From Arachis hypogaea (lineage: Eukaryota > Streptophyta > Magnoliopsida > Fabales > Fabaceae): DNA of 64,000 nt. Shown piece by piece: positions 1-11,717 of the stretch. A model generated the notes under the pieces. It was not told the origin of the DNA. It saw only the letters and a program-made list of their open reading frames with translations, and did not search any database. Both the position numbers and the translations under genes were made by a program. Location of the stretch: assembly GCF_003086295.3 (NCBI RefSeq), contig NC_092040.1, positions 63,281,559 through 63,345,558 of the forward strand, read 5' to 3'. Every line of letters begins with the position of its first letter. The first letter of the stretch is position 1.

Positions 1-183
1 GTTTAGGGATAAGAATTTTACCCACTTGAATGTTGTGTAGGATGGTAACTTAGGAAGGGGTGGTCCCAATGATATTGCAAGTTTCACTTCTTTGTGCTCT
101 TCCTTGACTATCTCCACCTCTTTGCAAGCTTCTTCAATTTCAACCTATTCCCCTTGGTAGCTCTCTTCCAATTCACTCTCTTC

Positions 184-1199
184 TTCATTGCTCACCAAGG
201 GTATGGGAGGTTTGCACATTCTTCTATAATTTCAACTTCATGTCCAATGGGAAAGGATTCAATTGTAGATAGAAACTCATCAATGATTGAATCCATCTAT
301 TGATCAACCTCTTCAAAGTTTTCAACCGTGATATGCCTTGGAGGTTGCGCACCCTCCTCAACATCAATGTCAAGCTTCTTGGAAGAGGGTTCTAAGGTTC
401 CACATTCCCATGGACTTTCAACATCTCCTACATCTTCAACCACTTCTTCCTCTTCTTCAACAATTATGGCTTTCTCCGATTGCTCTAATATGAAATCCAA
501 CTCCTCATTATCCACCGGATTTTCCAATCTCTCCTTCATGTTTTGCTCTTCTCTTGATCCTTCACATGTGGCCATGGAAGTACTTTGAATGCGTGTATAT
601 TGGGAGGCCAAAGTGTGCACTACCTTAGTCAAGATAGTCACATATTCTAGTGCATTTCTTTGCATAGCCTCTTTCCCTTGAAGTAGCAAAGTGAGAGAGT
701 CATCTATTGGGGCTTGGGGTTGATAGGAGGGTTCATAATTTGGGAGGAAGGGTTCATAATAGGAAGGTGGTTCTTCTTGGTGGAAATATGGAGATGGTGT
801 GTATTGGGGTGGTTCTTTAGGTTTTCGCTCATAATGGTCACAAGGATGTGGTAGAGGAGGTTGGTAATATGATGGAGGTGGATCATAGGAGGGTGTATGG
901 TAGAATGGGGCTTGTGAGTATGGTGTTTGAGGACTATATTGAGGATATAGCTCATAGGCATGTAGTGGTAGTTTTTGGTAGTCACAAGGAGGTTCACCAT
1001 AGCCATGTGATTGACATGCATTAGGATAGGAATTATACCTATAAGGAACCGGAGGAGGTTGTTGCCAAGAAGGTTGATCAATCCCTTGAGGCTCCTCCCA
1101 CCTTTGATTATACCATCCTTGATGCACATTCTCATTGAAATTTCCATTTCCTACAACATAGTTATAACCAAACTCATGGCTAAAGTGGTGAGAATTCAT
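184..1199 (-). pseudogene. gag-like Pro/Tyr-rich ORF of element G, broken
   Basis: The open part (297-1199) encodes 300 residues starting MNSHHFSHEF, about 150 bp inside the primer site, which is where a gag ORF would begin. The first 150 residues are rich in Pro, Tyr, Gln and His (many PPSYY/PPQY runs). The C-terminal third is acidic with a run of Glu and Val. A TAG ends the ORF after EEVDQ, but the same frame stays open to about position 184 (MDSIIDEF and onward), so this stop looks like a single nonsense mutation. A TGA ends it there, and the reading continues in other frames towards the window edge. I see no CCHC knuckle or protease motif. The gag role is inferred from position only; the protein is not one I recognise by domain. 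Confidence 0.55.
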
Positions 1200-1350
1200 A
1201 GTAGTAAGAGATTATAAAAACAAAAAGCTAGTAACAAATAAAGTGAACCAACTCCTACAACTACCAAAAACTAACAAAGAAGCAAAAGACAAAAATATTC
1301 ACAATATTCACATATATACAATAAGCAATAACAAGGCACATAATTGCAAA

Positions 1351-1368
1351 TCCCCGGCAACGGCGCTA
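1351..1368 (-). other. primer-binding site of element G (tRNA-Asp type)
   Basis: On the minus strand this reads TAGCGCCGTTGCCGGGGA. It is complementary to the 3' end of plant tRNA-Asp except for the second base. It lies 3 bp inside the LTR edge at 1372 and fixes the element's orientation. Confidence 0.85.
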
Positions 1369-1371
1369 TTT

Positions 1372-4300
1372 TGATGAACGAAAATTGTTTGTTGGTTTAG
1401 AATTTCACAAATGAATGAAATCTCGTCGTAAGTATAGTTTTAAACCAACAAACAATTCCTTACATCAAAAATTTCGTTGTCACAAGTAACAAACCCCAAT
1501 AAAAATAACCAAAGTATTCAAACCTCGGGTTATTGTCCCTAGGAATTGCAATAGAGTGTTCTTGTTATTGGCTATGAAGTATATTTTGGGGTTTTTGAGA
1601 TAATGAACAAGAAATGTGAATGACAAAAGGAAACAAACTAACAACTAAGAAAGTGGTGGACGAAATTGTGATTCCTTTGTTATTGTATTTTGTAAAATTC
1701 ATTGCTTTTTCAACTATGTGTGGACACAACTCCGTTCAACTTAACCAGCAAGTGTACTGGGTCATCCAAGTAATACCTTACATGAGTAAGGGTCGATCCC
1801 ACAGAGATTGTTGGTATGAAGCAAGCTATGGTCACCTTGTAAATCTCAGTTAAGTGGATTCATAGGGTCAAATGTAATTGGATTAGATAATTAAAAGATA
1901 AATAAAATAAAAAAAGGGATAGAAATACTTATGTAAATCAATAGTGGGAATTTCAGATAGGCGTGTGGAGATGCTAAAATCCTTTCGAATCTCTACTTTC
2001 TTATTGCTTTCCTTCAATTCTTCTTACTCCTTTCCATGGCAAGCTGTATGTAGGGCATCACCATCATCAATGGCTACTTTTAATCCTCTCGGGAAAATGG
2101 TCCTATGCGCTGTCACTGCACGGCTAATCGTCTGGAGGCATCACCCTTGTTGATGGCTACATCCCATCCTCTCAGTAAAAATGGTCCAAATGCTCTGTCA
2201 CAGCACGGCTAATCAGCTGTTGGTTCTCGATCATGTTGGAATAGGATCCATTGATCCTTTTGCGTTTGTCATCACGCCAAGCAATCGCGAGTTTGAAGCC
2301 CGTCACAGTCATTCAATACCGGAATCCTACTCGGAATACCACGGACAAGGTTAGACTTTCCGGATCCCCATGAATGCCGCCATCTATCTAGCTTATACCA
2401 CGAAGATTCTGTTGGGGAATCTAAGAGATATGTGCCCGGCCTAGAGTAGAACGAAAGTGGTTGTCAGTCACGCGCGTTCATAGGTGAGAATGATGATGAG
2501 TATCACGGATCATCACATTCATCAAAGTGTTGTGCAACGTATATCTTGGAATAAGAATAAAAGAGAATTGAATAGAAAGTAATAGTAATTGTATTAAAAC
2601 TTGAGGTACAGCAGAGCTCCACACCCTTAATCTATGGTGAGCAGAAACTCCACTGTTGAAAATACATAAGTGAAAGGTTCAGGCATGGCCGAATGGCCAG
2701 CCCCCTGAATGATCAAAAGACCGAATGATCAAAGACTAGAACAGTCAAAGATTAAACTATCAAAAGATGTCTAATACAATAGTAACTTATCCTATTTATA
2801 CTAGACTAGCTACTAGGGTTTACATGAGTAAGTAATTGATGCATAAATTCACTTCCGGGGCCCACTTGGTGTATGCTTGGGCTGAGCTTGATCTATCCAC
2901 GAGCTGAGGCTTTTCTTGGAGTTGAACTCCAAGTTATAGCATATTTTGGGCGTTCAACTCCGGATCATGACGTGTTTCTGGCGTTTAACTCCAGACAGCA
3001 GCATGTACTTGGCGTTCAACGCCAAGTTACGTCGTCAATTTCCGAATAAAGTATGGACTATTATATATTGCTGGAAAGCTCTGGATGTCTACTTTCCAAC
3101 GCCATTGAGAGCGCGCCAATTGGAGTTCGGTAGCTCCAGAAAATTCATTTCGAGTGCAGGGAGGTCAGATTCCAACAGCATCAGCAGTCCTTTTGTCAGC
3201 CTTTTTCAGAGTTTTGCTCAAGTCCCTCAATTTCAGCCAGAATTTACCTGAAATCACAGCAAAACACACAAACTCATAGTAAAGTCCAGAAATGTGAATT
3301 TAACATAAAAACTAATGAAAACATCCCTAAAAGTAGCTTGAACTTACTAAAAACTACCTAAAAACAATGCCAAAAGCGTATAAATTATCCGCTCATCAGA
3401 AAGCTCTTGGCAAGGAATGAGAATTGGAAGTCCTATCCTCATTATCATCATCAATTGTGATGAGAATTGTCCATTGCTCCACTTAATTAACCTCTAACTA
3501 TGAAGGAAACTCAAGTGGATATAATCAACTTGAGTCTACAAGTCCTAGTCAAATCATAGTAAAAGACTAGCTTTAGTGGCATTCAAGTTAACTAGCAACT
3601 TCTAATTATCAATCAACAAGAGACTTTGATAACTCAAGAGTCACCAATTACTCAACTTAAACCAAGAGGAGAAAGATCTAACTCATAACTAAAAGAAGCA
3701 ATTCAACAAACACCTAGTGGGAAATACAAACAAACAACACATAATTGCAAGAATTAAAAGAATCTATAACTACAAAGGCAAGAGATCAACAATAGAAAAC
3801 CAAAGCAATTATGACACAACAAAGAGATTACAAATTGCATTGAAAAGAAATGTAGAACTACAAAAGTATCCATAAACTACAACTAACAATACAAAGAAAC
3901 TACAAGAGAAGTAGAATGCTACAACTACAAGAGAACAATTAAAGAAGAAAAGGAAAAATTGAAGCAAGAGAAGAGAGAGATATAGATTTAAAACTAAGAA
4001 CCCTAATCTAGAGAGAGGTGAAAGCTTCTCTCTCTAGAAACTAACTAAAGCATGATGAAAACTAAACTCTAACTAATTCTAAAACTACCTCCCTCATCCC
4101 CCTTCAATCCTTGGGTTTAATAGCATCATAAATGAGTTGGATTGGGCCCAAAATACTTCAAAAATCGTTGGCCACGAGTTGCCTTTAGTGAGTCACGTGC
4201 AGCTTCCCACGCATACGCGTGGACCCACCCGTACGCGTCGCTAAACGCCAAGCAACTATGGCATATTTTATGTCATTTTGAAACTCCGGATGTTAGCTTT

Positions 4301-4634
4301 CCAACGCAACTGAAACCGCCTCATTTGGATTGACAACTTTGTGATTCCTTCATTTCTTCATGAGTTCTCCATTTCTACATGCTTTTTCTTCATTTCCTCA
4401 ATCCAATCTTTGCCTCCTATACCTGAAATCACTTAACAAACATATCAAGGCATCTAATGGAATCAAGATGAATTAAATTTAGCTATTTTAAGACCTAAAA
4501 AGCATGTTTTCACTCTTAAGCACAATTAAAGGAGAATTTACAAAACCATACTATTTTAGCGAATAAATATGGAAAAAGTTGATAAAATCCTCTAAATTCA
4601 ACACAAGATAAACCCTAAAAAATGGGGTTTATCA
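1372..4634 (-). repeat. 5' LTR of element G, split by a solo LTR
   Basis: Without the inserted 1654-3403 segment this LTR is about 1.5 kb. Its two halves (1372-1653 and 3404-4634) align in order with solo LTR E at 34188-35729. Shared landmarks are the start near the primer site, the 'aagtcctagtcaaatc' block, and the TGATAAACCCC terminus. CpG-rich words (CGCATACGCGTGG, CCGTACGCGTCGC) occur at about 4204-4245, roughly 390-430 bp inside the U3 edge. Confidence 0.85.
1654..3398 (-). mobile_element. solo LTR of the FIDEL/Athila-like family (TSD GAAAG)
   Basis: This is a complete 1745-bp LTR with TG...CA ends (minus strand TGATGAGCGG ... CCACCA). It is flanked by the 5-bp duplication GAAAG at 1649-1653 and 3399-3403 and has no internal region. 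It is the same superfamily as the LTRs of elements C, D and F, sharing the TGATGAGCGGATAATTT start and the 'accagcaagtgtactgggt' block. It sits inside the LTR of element G, so it is younger than G. Solo LTRs arise by recombination between the two LTRs of one element. Confidence 0.92.
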
Positions 4635-4945
4635 CATATCAACTATTCACAATCATCCAATTACAATCACTATCCATAGCATATATACTAAAATAAAAGG
4701 CAATATATACACTAAATAAGGTAAAAGAGCATGCCATACTAGAATTGAAACTAGAGCTAAATCAGGATATATATCCATCCAAATAAAAGTGCACAATGTA
4801 AAAATCAAGAGTAGCAAATATACACAGTTCTAACAACTTAAAGCAAAATAGACATAGCTAGAGGCAAAATATAATGCAAAGTGTTTGGAGTAGAAATTTA
4901 CGACCGAAAAGTGTTGCAAATCCTCCTCTCCTTTACACTTAAACT

Positions 4946-4965
4946 TAGCATGGTCCTCCATGCTA
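4946..4965 (-). other. AGGA-loop hairpin followed by TTTAAGT purine tract (element H)
   Basis: On the minus strand an 8-bp perfect stem (TAGCATGG / CCATGCTA) closes a four-base AGGA loop. Two bases later comes TTTAAGTGTAAAGGAGAGGAGG. The same arrangement with different stems is found in elements B, C and D. The stem overlaps the broken C-terminal coding end of ORF2. Confidence 0.8.
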
Positions 4966-5172
4966 GCAAAAGTGTCAGTCAACGGGAGGGGTAGGTGGTG
5001 CAACCTCAGGCTGCGGTGATGAAGCTACCTCAACATCAACCGCCGGCATCTCAGCATCTACTGCCTGTGTGTCAGTCTCGTCCTGCACCTCAGCTGCTGG
5101 CTCAGCATCCTCAGCCCCTAAAAGTTCCTCAAGAGTGTCCAACTCTTCAATCATAAGGTTCTACTCTCTGTT

Positions 5173-5643
5173 TTACAGTTTGATGTTTTCATATTTTCGG
5201 TTCATGCGCCTCTCTAAGTGCTCTAGCCTCTCAAAGAGCTTGAGACCAAGCTCTTGAGTCATGGGGGCTTGAAGACTAGATGATGATGGTGCTGGTGGTC
5301 GGCTCGACTTTTCGTTGGTTACTTTTCTCTTCTTCTTCTTCCTTACATCACCAAAGCCTGGGTAATCATTCAGCCAATCACCATGAGGGATGTACAAGTC
5401 CTTATTCGCCAAAGTAAATGGATAATCATCTTCCTCCCACTTAAGGCTGGCTTTGGCAATTATCTTAGTGACCAAAACTGGAAAAGTCACCTTTCGTTTG
5501 ATAGATATCGGCACCTTCCACATCAAATGCTTGATAACCTTGGGAAAATTCACCGGCTTTCCCTCTAACACAACCCAAACCAAAATAGCCATCTCCCATG
5601 TAATAGTCGTCTCATGAGTAGTCGGCGGGGCATAGTTGGTCAA
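5173..5643 (-). pseudogene. ORF2 C-terminal fragment of element H (plant retrotransposon ORF2 family)
   Basis: The 156-residue ORF contains EMAILVWVVLEGKPVNFP, which parallels DIAVLLWCILTDQPLNLP in the ORF2 of element B at 32141-33385. It also shares the later YIPHGDWL-type block (B: YVPNGRYL) and a C-terminal helix rich in Leu, Glu and Arg. The N-terminal half is absent because the sequence right of 5643 is LTR-like. A stop ends it at 5173, but the frame reads on as an acidic tail to about 4890, past the hairpin. I place it in the 'putative plant transposon protein' family found as the third ORF in Athila-like elements. The function is unknown. Confidence 0.6.
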
Positions 5644-5644
5644 G

Positions 5645-6727
5645 AGTTGTTGCCATTAACTGTCATCTCATGTGAGCAACATTAACTCTAGTCCATAAGT
5701 CCTAGTCAAATCCTAGTGAAAGACTAGATTTAGTGGAGTTCAAGCTAACAAGCAATCTTCAATTGCCAATTAACACTAAATTCTTGCAATTCAAGAGTCT
5801 CTAATTATTCCACGCCAAGGCCAAGAAAAAAATGTACTACATAATCATAAGAAACATTTCTTCAAATAATTGGTAAGCAATGGTAAAAAGCATCATAAAA
5901 TTGAGAAAACAATCTAAATTAAAGGTACCTACTAGAAATAATCAACAATGACAATTCAAATAACACAATTTGAACATGAGAAACTTCAATGCATTAATAA
6001 AATCAAAATCCAACAAGATCCAAAATCCTAACCCAAAATAACTAAGCTGCAAGAGTGTTAAGTAAAATTAGAGAGTAGAAACTACAATTAGAATAATAAA
6101 AACTGAAATTAACAAGAATCTAAACCATGGATTGAAGTGAAAATGAATAAGGAACACTAAAAACTAGAGAGAAAGAGGATTTTCTCTCTCTAAAACTCAA
6201 AACTATGTAAAACTAAACTAATGGAATGTATGTCCTCAAGCATGCTTCACCCTCAACCCCTAGTCTTTGAATTGGGCTTCAAACTGGGCCAAAAGCAGCT
6301 CAGAAATCGTCCCCCAACATGTTTTCACTAACAAGGCACGTGACAGCATTCCCGCGTACACGACAGTGTGGTCTGCGTATGTGGCCGAGGAGAAAATGAA
6401 GTGTGCGTACGCACAGCTGCAATGATGCGTACGCACAGCTGCAATGATGCGTACGCACAAATGCAGAAATCTAAAATCTTCATTTCTTTATGATTTCCTA
6501 TTCTTACTTGATCCTTTTTCCATCTCTTCCAATCTAACCTTGATTCCTAAGACCTAAAATCACTTAACAGAAATATCAGGGCATTGAATGGAATTTAAGA
6601 TAATTAAAATTAGCATTTTTGGATCCTAAAGAACATGCTTTTGCAATTAAGTACAATTTGAAAGGAAATCACAAATGCATGTTATTTTATGTGATGAAAT
6701 CCATTCATTTCAAGCCTAAATTTATCA
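5645..6727 (-). repeat. truncated LTR related to the LTRs of G and E
   Basis: The minus strand begins TGATAAATTTAGGC at 6727 and runs about 1.08 kb before losing similarity near 5645. It keeps the 'aagtcctagtcaaatcctagtgaaagactag' block of the G LTR. The primer-side end is missing and no target duplication is visible, so it is a fragment. It carries a CpG-rich palindromic array at 6340-6465. Confidence 0.65.
6409..6464. repeat. 22-bp tandem repeat containing TGCGTACGCA
   Basis: About two and a half copies of a 22-bp unit, GCGTACGCACAGCTGCAATG plus AT. Each holds the palindrome TGCGTACGCA. The array lies about 260-320 bp inside the U3 edge of the truncated LTR. Confidence 0.8.
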
Positions 6728-7297
6728 TCAAATATGGAGTCATCACTAGGCAACATAAAATACATCGCAAAAATAATCTAAGTCTTAAAATGGCCGACTT
6801 ATAAAAAGAAATCGGTTGTTCAAATGCAGCAATGGAAAGATTCTTTTCCTCAAAATAAATTCTAAGTCAAAAGGATATTCGTTAAGAACGCTTTTATAAA
6901 AGCTTTGCAACAGTCACAATAACAACTTAAACAGAAATATTCATACCTAAAAAGTAGTTAAATCCTTAGAAAAGGATCAGTATCCACAAAAGTACACATA
7001 AAAACATTCAATTAAAATGTTCATAAAGGAGTCTTCTCCAACTCCTTCAGCAAAGTGGAGAACACCTTTGCTGTTCGAATCCCACCTCAGATCAAGACTT
7101 GGAGGTGGTTTTTGATGAAAACATCATCCATAGCAATGAAGCAATGAGGAAGGATATGTTTCTCACACAACCTCACCCCATCAAAACCAGTGTCATAAAT
7201 ATTGACACCACCTGATTCCAAAGTCTTTGATTTTTTAGAACTTGGCTCCGAGAAAGGGTGAACATTGGGGTGACGACAAAAGGAGGAGGAGGACGAG
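6728..7297. other. AT-rich element-derived sequence, no gene seen
   Basis: No convincing ORF. The part from about 7020 is more balanced in composition and is probably the degraded 3' end of the antisense ORF of Tat-like element I, to judge from its position. The stretch 6728-7020 has no recognisable content. Confidence 0.4.
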
Positions 7298-8258
7298 CTA
7301 GAAGAGGGTTTTCCAACTCTTGCCCAAGTCTGATTTAGTCAGAGAAGGAGTATCTGACCTAGCCGAATCCAGAAGTTGTGCAGCCTGAGCTCTGGCGTTC
7401 CTCTTCGCCTCCTGAACTTTCTGGTAGACCTTCGAACGACTCTTCATTTTTTCTGTACAAGAACACGAATAATCAGAAACAACTCGGATCAATAAACAAG
7501 TATTTACATATATTAGTAATAACTACCTAGCTCGGTATGGACATAACTCGGCTTTCCGAGAAGAAACTTCTTCATATCAAGGTTTGGAGCACATCCCCAA
7601 GCCTCTCGGAAGAACTCAACTACAGCCTCCTTAACCTCATCAAAATCTATCAGGTTATATTTTTCGATAGGGGCTGCCTCTACCAAATATAATTGGAAGC
7701 ATGGTTCATTATTTTCATTTAGGAAGAACATGTGATGACCCTCAGCAGCACATACTTTGAAAAAGAAGTTTTTAAAATCATAAAATAAATCATCAAAAAT
7801 AGAAAATACCTTCCGACCTTGGATAGCTCGGAAGAAAACCCGTTGTTGTTTATTCGAGATGGAACTGAAGGGTTTGGTAAGATGGAATAAGAAGAAAAAA
7901 ACCTTCAAAGAAATCAAAAAGTCAAGTTCACAACTCACGAGTTGGTAGATTTTCATAAACCCCCAAGAATTCAGGTGAAGCTGCGAAAGAGCCATTTTAC
8001 AGTATGACAAGAGCTCAGTTTCAAAATCAGAAAATGGAAAACTATCCCGAGTCGAGTAAAAATGCTGTCATACAAGACAAGAAAATAGGGTTCGGATGTG
8101 GCAAGTCGGCTAAAACAAACTCGGTCTTCGGGGTCAGGGGCAACTATCTCGTATTTTACTTCATCATCTTTAGAACTACAAATCATATGGTGTCTACAGA
8201 ATTCATCTACAAAAATGTTATCAACTACAGGAACTGTGGAAAGAACTGAACGAGACAT
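7298..8258 (-). pseudogene. antisense additional ORF (aORF) of Tat-like element I, broken
   Basis: Three open pieces (7971-8258, 7513-8010, 7298-7492) form one frameshifted reading. They resemble the aORF of element A piece by piece. Shared landmarks are HHMICSSKDDEVKYEIVAPD (A: HYQICSSGDQENNYELVAPD), LHLNSWGFMKIYQL, and a 'GRKVFSIFDDLFYDFKNFFF' block. An intron appears to end at the acceptor ...CTTGTACAG before the final piece (KSRSKVYQKVQEAKRNARAQ). The ORF is antisense to the element, whose LTR, polypurine tract and TATA box read on the plus strand. I assign it to the 'putative gypsy-type transposon' family (Pfam PF04195 from memory). Its biochemical role is unknown. Confidence 0.6.
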
Positions 8259-9034
8259 ATAGAAGAGATATACCTACATTATAAAAAAGAAATTATTACT
8301 TCAAGTCGAAGGCAGGGCACAGACGAAAATAATCAACAACTACAGAGGGAGTGTCTTCAATAAAAGAAAAATGATATTGTTCTCAAAAAACCACAACAAT
8401 CTCATTTGGGGGCATCACAGCAGCAAAAGCAAACCAAACCAACAAAAAATGCAACAGAGCTAGCTTCCATGAAATTGTTAACAAGCAAAGATTCACCAAC
8501 AAAGATTGTACAAAATTTTTCAACGCACGGAAATACTATACAAGACAGAAAGCTAACCTTTGTTTTCTTCAAAGAAACCAAAAGCAGATGAAGGCACATC
8601 AAAACAATGAACGATCCCCGTCAAAAGGAAAATACACGTTCTTTATAGTTCTTTAGGAAAAGAAGAAGGCTTCGACGTATGAGAGGAAAATGAAAAACTT
8701 GAGAGAGAAAGAAGTGCGCAAAATTCACAAAGGAAGAAGAAACGAAAAAGGAAAAAGAAAAAGTTGAAGGGACATTCATAAGGCCCAAGGGGAAAAATGT
8801 AAAATCCCTCCCTCATTTAAAGAGCGTGCACGATTACCAATCTAACTGCATCCCACGTGTTAAAGTAGAAAGCCAACAGGCGCAACGGTTGGCATTCCGA
8901 AATCACGTCGTGTTTTCGACTTAAAAATAGAGGCCTGAGAAACCCGATGTGATAACTCTACTTGTCAACACCTGCCCAATGTCACACATACTTGAACCCG
9001 ACTTAAATCAAAGATCGGGCTCAACTAGGGGCAC
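8259..9034 (+). other. non-coding tail of Tat-like element I ending in a polypurine tract
   Basis: Between the start of the antisense ORF and the 3' LTR I see no gene. The last 11 bases (ACTAGGGGCAC, about 9024-9034) are the plus-strand polypurine primer site directly before the LTR. Lys/Arg-type A-rich stretches at 8690-8770 are low complexity. Confidence 0.6.
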
Positions 9035-9531
9035 TGTTCATACCCGAACCCAAAATATAAGTCCCGAACCCAAAATATAAGTCATGCCAAAATCAGAGAA
9101 AGCCCAAAAGGACAATCACCAAATAATCGACCTCCTAAGAGGTCGAACAGGACGCTACCAAGAAGTAACTCTCCCCTCCCCTGAAGGAGTTATAACTAAT
9201 CCCTACTATCTCTCACCCACGTCTAGAAGAGATATCCCAACAGCCCCTACTTTACCATCAATAGTAGAATTACCCCCAACGGTGGTTATTGGCTCATCAC
9301 TTATAAATACACTGATACCCTTAAGTATACTTAGGATCCAATATATTATAAACCTGCTTGTACTCTTGCTGACTTAGGCATCGGAGTCTCTTGCAGGTAC
9401 TACCCCCCACCTCCTCACAAGAAACTCGAACATGCGGCACCTCGACATTGGACAAGTCGGGCACTGCCACCAAATAAGGTTTGGGCCTCCCGTTCAAACC
9501 CAAATCAGCCTTTCAGGTAATCCTTAGAACA
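9035..9531 (+). repeat. 3' LTR of Tat-like element I
   Basis: Starts TGTTCATACCC directly after the polypurine tract. It runs about 497 bp to ...TTAGAACA, judged by alignment with the 5' LTR of element A (24782-25325, ...CCCGGAACA). Both share a TATA box and the 'GGCATCGGAGTC' block. The right edge is less certain than the left. Confidence 0.7.
9302..9309 (+). promoter_or_regulatory. TATA box in the 3' LTR of element I
   Basis: TATAAATA followed by CACTGATACCC. The same box and context (TATAAATACACTAGAGC) occur in the LTR of element A at 25067. Confidence 0.6.
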
Positions 9532-10310
9532 CCATCTAAAATATATCACCTTCAAAGTGAAAGAGAGTTATTAAGGGCAACATTGAAGTACAATACGTCA
9601 ATAACAACCAAGTTGTCACAATGAATACGTGAATTAGTGACGAGATTCTCTCATACATCCTTATTGCTTTAACAAAAAGGAATGTGTATTTTCATTATTT
9701 GAAGGGAGTAGGGTTCTACATTTTCTTTAACGAGTTACAATAATATATGCTACTTCTAAACGGGTGATAGAAGAGTAATCACATATTCACATGTAATGAT
9801 ACTCTTAAATATTATACAAATCTAAGGCCGTATTTTAGTTGAGCTTTGCTATTGGGTGAGCTCTTTGTTTGATGTATGTCTCTAGCAGTTAGTTAAGACA
9901 TTTTCGAAGCATAACATAACTATAACCTGTCTCCAATGTCAAGTTTAATTAAAACTACAAATGTGTTTGAGGAGTTGAATTTGAGAATGAAATGAATGGA
10001 AGGGAAAAAGTTGAAGAGTAAAATAACTTTTTGGTAATAATTATTAAAAAGTAAACTATTATTTCTACTCACCAAAGTTTAGAATACTAACATATTTATT
10101 CATAAAAATAATAAAATTGACTTTATACTCATAAAAGATGAATTTTTATTGACAAAATTATTCACATGCTAAAAAATTATTCAAAATTTCTAAATCATAC
10201 TCTAATTTAACCGTCAATTCTAACTTTACTCTATACCACCATCATTCCAATCCCTAATCCCACTACTCCCAAATCCTTCATCATTTCCATTCCAATCCTT
10301 CATTGCAACG
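9532..10310. other. AT-rich intergenic sequence
   Basis: No ORF, RNA gene or repeat that I can support. This marks the return to low-copy host DNA left of the gene island. Confidence 0.5.
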
Positions 10311-10721
10311 ATGACCAGAGGAAATGGCGGCGATAGGATGAAGATTTGCGGGTACCACGAGGAAATGCTTAAGTCAAACCATACGAGCTCACTTTTGCTT
10401 AGAAACTATGGGAAATTCCTGTACGAGGTGATTCAAAACTCAATTTCTAATGCACTCGTTCAATGAATCTTTTCAAATGAAAAGGTTTAAGAGGAAATAT
10501 TCATGGATCTAACGATGCATAATGAAATCGCAGGTTGAGAAAGACAGCGAGTGGAGGAATACTACGGAAGAGTGATCCTCGTTAATCCCAGCGACGGCAA
10601 ACTTCTTTCTCTGTACAAGACGCTGATTGGAGAAAAGAGTGGAAGAAATGAAAGATTTGAGAGTCTAGGGTTAGAGATTGGAATGGTGGTAGTATGGAAT
10701 AAAATTAAAATTGAAAATTAG
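10311..10721 (+). pseudogene. truncated, frameshifted TPR protein gene fragment
   Basis: Exon 1 (10311-10427) starts MTRGNGGDRMKICGYHEEML and continues SLLLRNYGKFLYE. A 106-bp GT-AG intron follows, and exon 2 begins at 10534 with VEKDSEW. The frame then hits a stop, but the +1-shifted frame reads EEYYGRVILVNPSDGKLLSL before drifting into unrelated sequence and TAG at 10721. These blocks are characteristic of a plant TPR-like family: paired helices with 'NYAxFLxEV' and 'AEEYYxRAILxNPxDG'. The usual full proteins have several hundred residues with a long N-terminus and a third repeat, so only the middle two helical pairs remain. One small deletion inside exon 2 breaks it. Family assignment is from memory of the motif. 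Confidence 0.65.
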
Positions 10722-11717
10722 GTTAAATTAGATGATAATTTAAAATTTTAAAATAACCTTTTTTTTTTGCGTTCTAAACTTACGAATAAAAATCGTAATT
10801 TACTCAATTATTAAACATTTACATTACTGCTCGTTTCTTTTAAAAATCAATTGAAGGATGCAAACTACTACCATCTATTATGAAACTACAAGTAAGGCAG
10901 ATCCACTATTTTGATCTTTAAATGGTTTTGCTAGCACCAAGGAACTTATGTTTAGAAGGCAACTTTAAATCTCCAAACCCAGGAGATTCTTATGATTTCA
11001 GAATTATTGAAAGGGCACCGAATTAATTTAACATGGTAGCATTTGCAGTAGAATTAGATACAAACACATGCTAAAAATAACGGTTAGTAATTCTGCTACT
11101 AAGGCTTCCAAAGCCTTGCAGCTTCTAGTCATTTTCAAGCACAAGGTCCTCAAGAAGAAGCAAATGCCAAAAATAAAGAAAAACCATGTGAAAACAAAAT
11201 AATCATTAAAAATGTAAATTGCATCCTTGGTATCTATCCTACCTAAATTGGACCTGTCCTTCAATTATTTTTATAATACTCAGCTGAAAACTCACTGCTC
11301 AGTTTTCGCTAAGAAAGCCAGTTCCATCTTCCATAAACTGACGCCTCAAACACAATACAAAAATGAAGATTGCAGGAAGATAACCCTGGATGACCCTACT
11401 ATGGCCGAGAGTTTTGCACCCCATCCACTAATATACATACTGGAACTCCCAGAGATTGGATGCATATAATATTTGCCAATTTTCTTTAAACAATTGATTG
11501 GGGCATCAAAAGAAATGTGCCTGTCAAAAAGAGGGGGAAATTAGTTACAAATCAAGACGAAGCACAGCTATAATACTAGACATTAACTTCAGGGTATCCA
11601 TGTACCAAAAAAAATCCAAATTCACAGTCCCATTCAAAAATTTAATACCATCTCTAATAAGTTTAAAAACGTAACTTGGTCAAACTTACTGTCTCAGGAT
11701 ACGAGTTATCTCACTTT
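10722..11717. other. intergenic sequence downstream of the PPR gene
   Basis: AT-rich. It includes the expected 3' UTR of the minus-strand PPR gene just left of 11718. I see no other gene; the short ORFs at 11028-11469 have no family features. Confidence 0.5.

Larger units (their letters stand above)
1..4634 (-). mobile_element. Athila-like LTR retrotransposon G, 5' part (continues left of the window)
   Basis: This is the 5' portion of a minus-strand Ty3/gypsy element. Reading right to left it has a 5' LTR (1372-4634, itself interrupted), a tRNA-Asp-type primer site at 1351-1368, and a degraded gag-like ORF running to the window edge. The LTR begins TGATAAACCCC and ends TTCATCA on the minus strand. 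Its sequence matches solo LTR E at 34188-35729, so both belong to one LTR family. The 3' LTR and pol lie outside the window. The bases right of the LTR (CATAT, 4635-4639) would be one copy of the target duplication, but the partner cannot be seen. Confidence 0.8.
4635..5643 (-). mobile_element. remnant of older Athila-like element H (ORF2 end and downstream region)
   Basis: Minus-strand remnant between the LTR of G and a truncated LTR on the right. It keeps the C-terminal part of an ORF2 protein related to the 430-aa ORF2 of element B, then an AGGA-loop hairpin, then a purine-rich tract (minus GTGTAAAGGAGAGGAGGA, 4921-4938). The remaining 300 bp to 4634 are AT-rich with no coding signal. Pol and the 5' end are missing. 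Confidence 0.65.
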
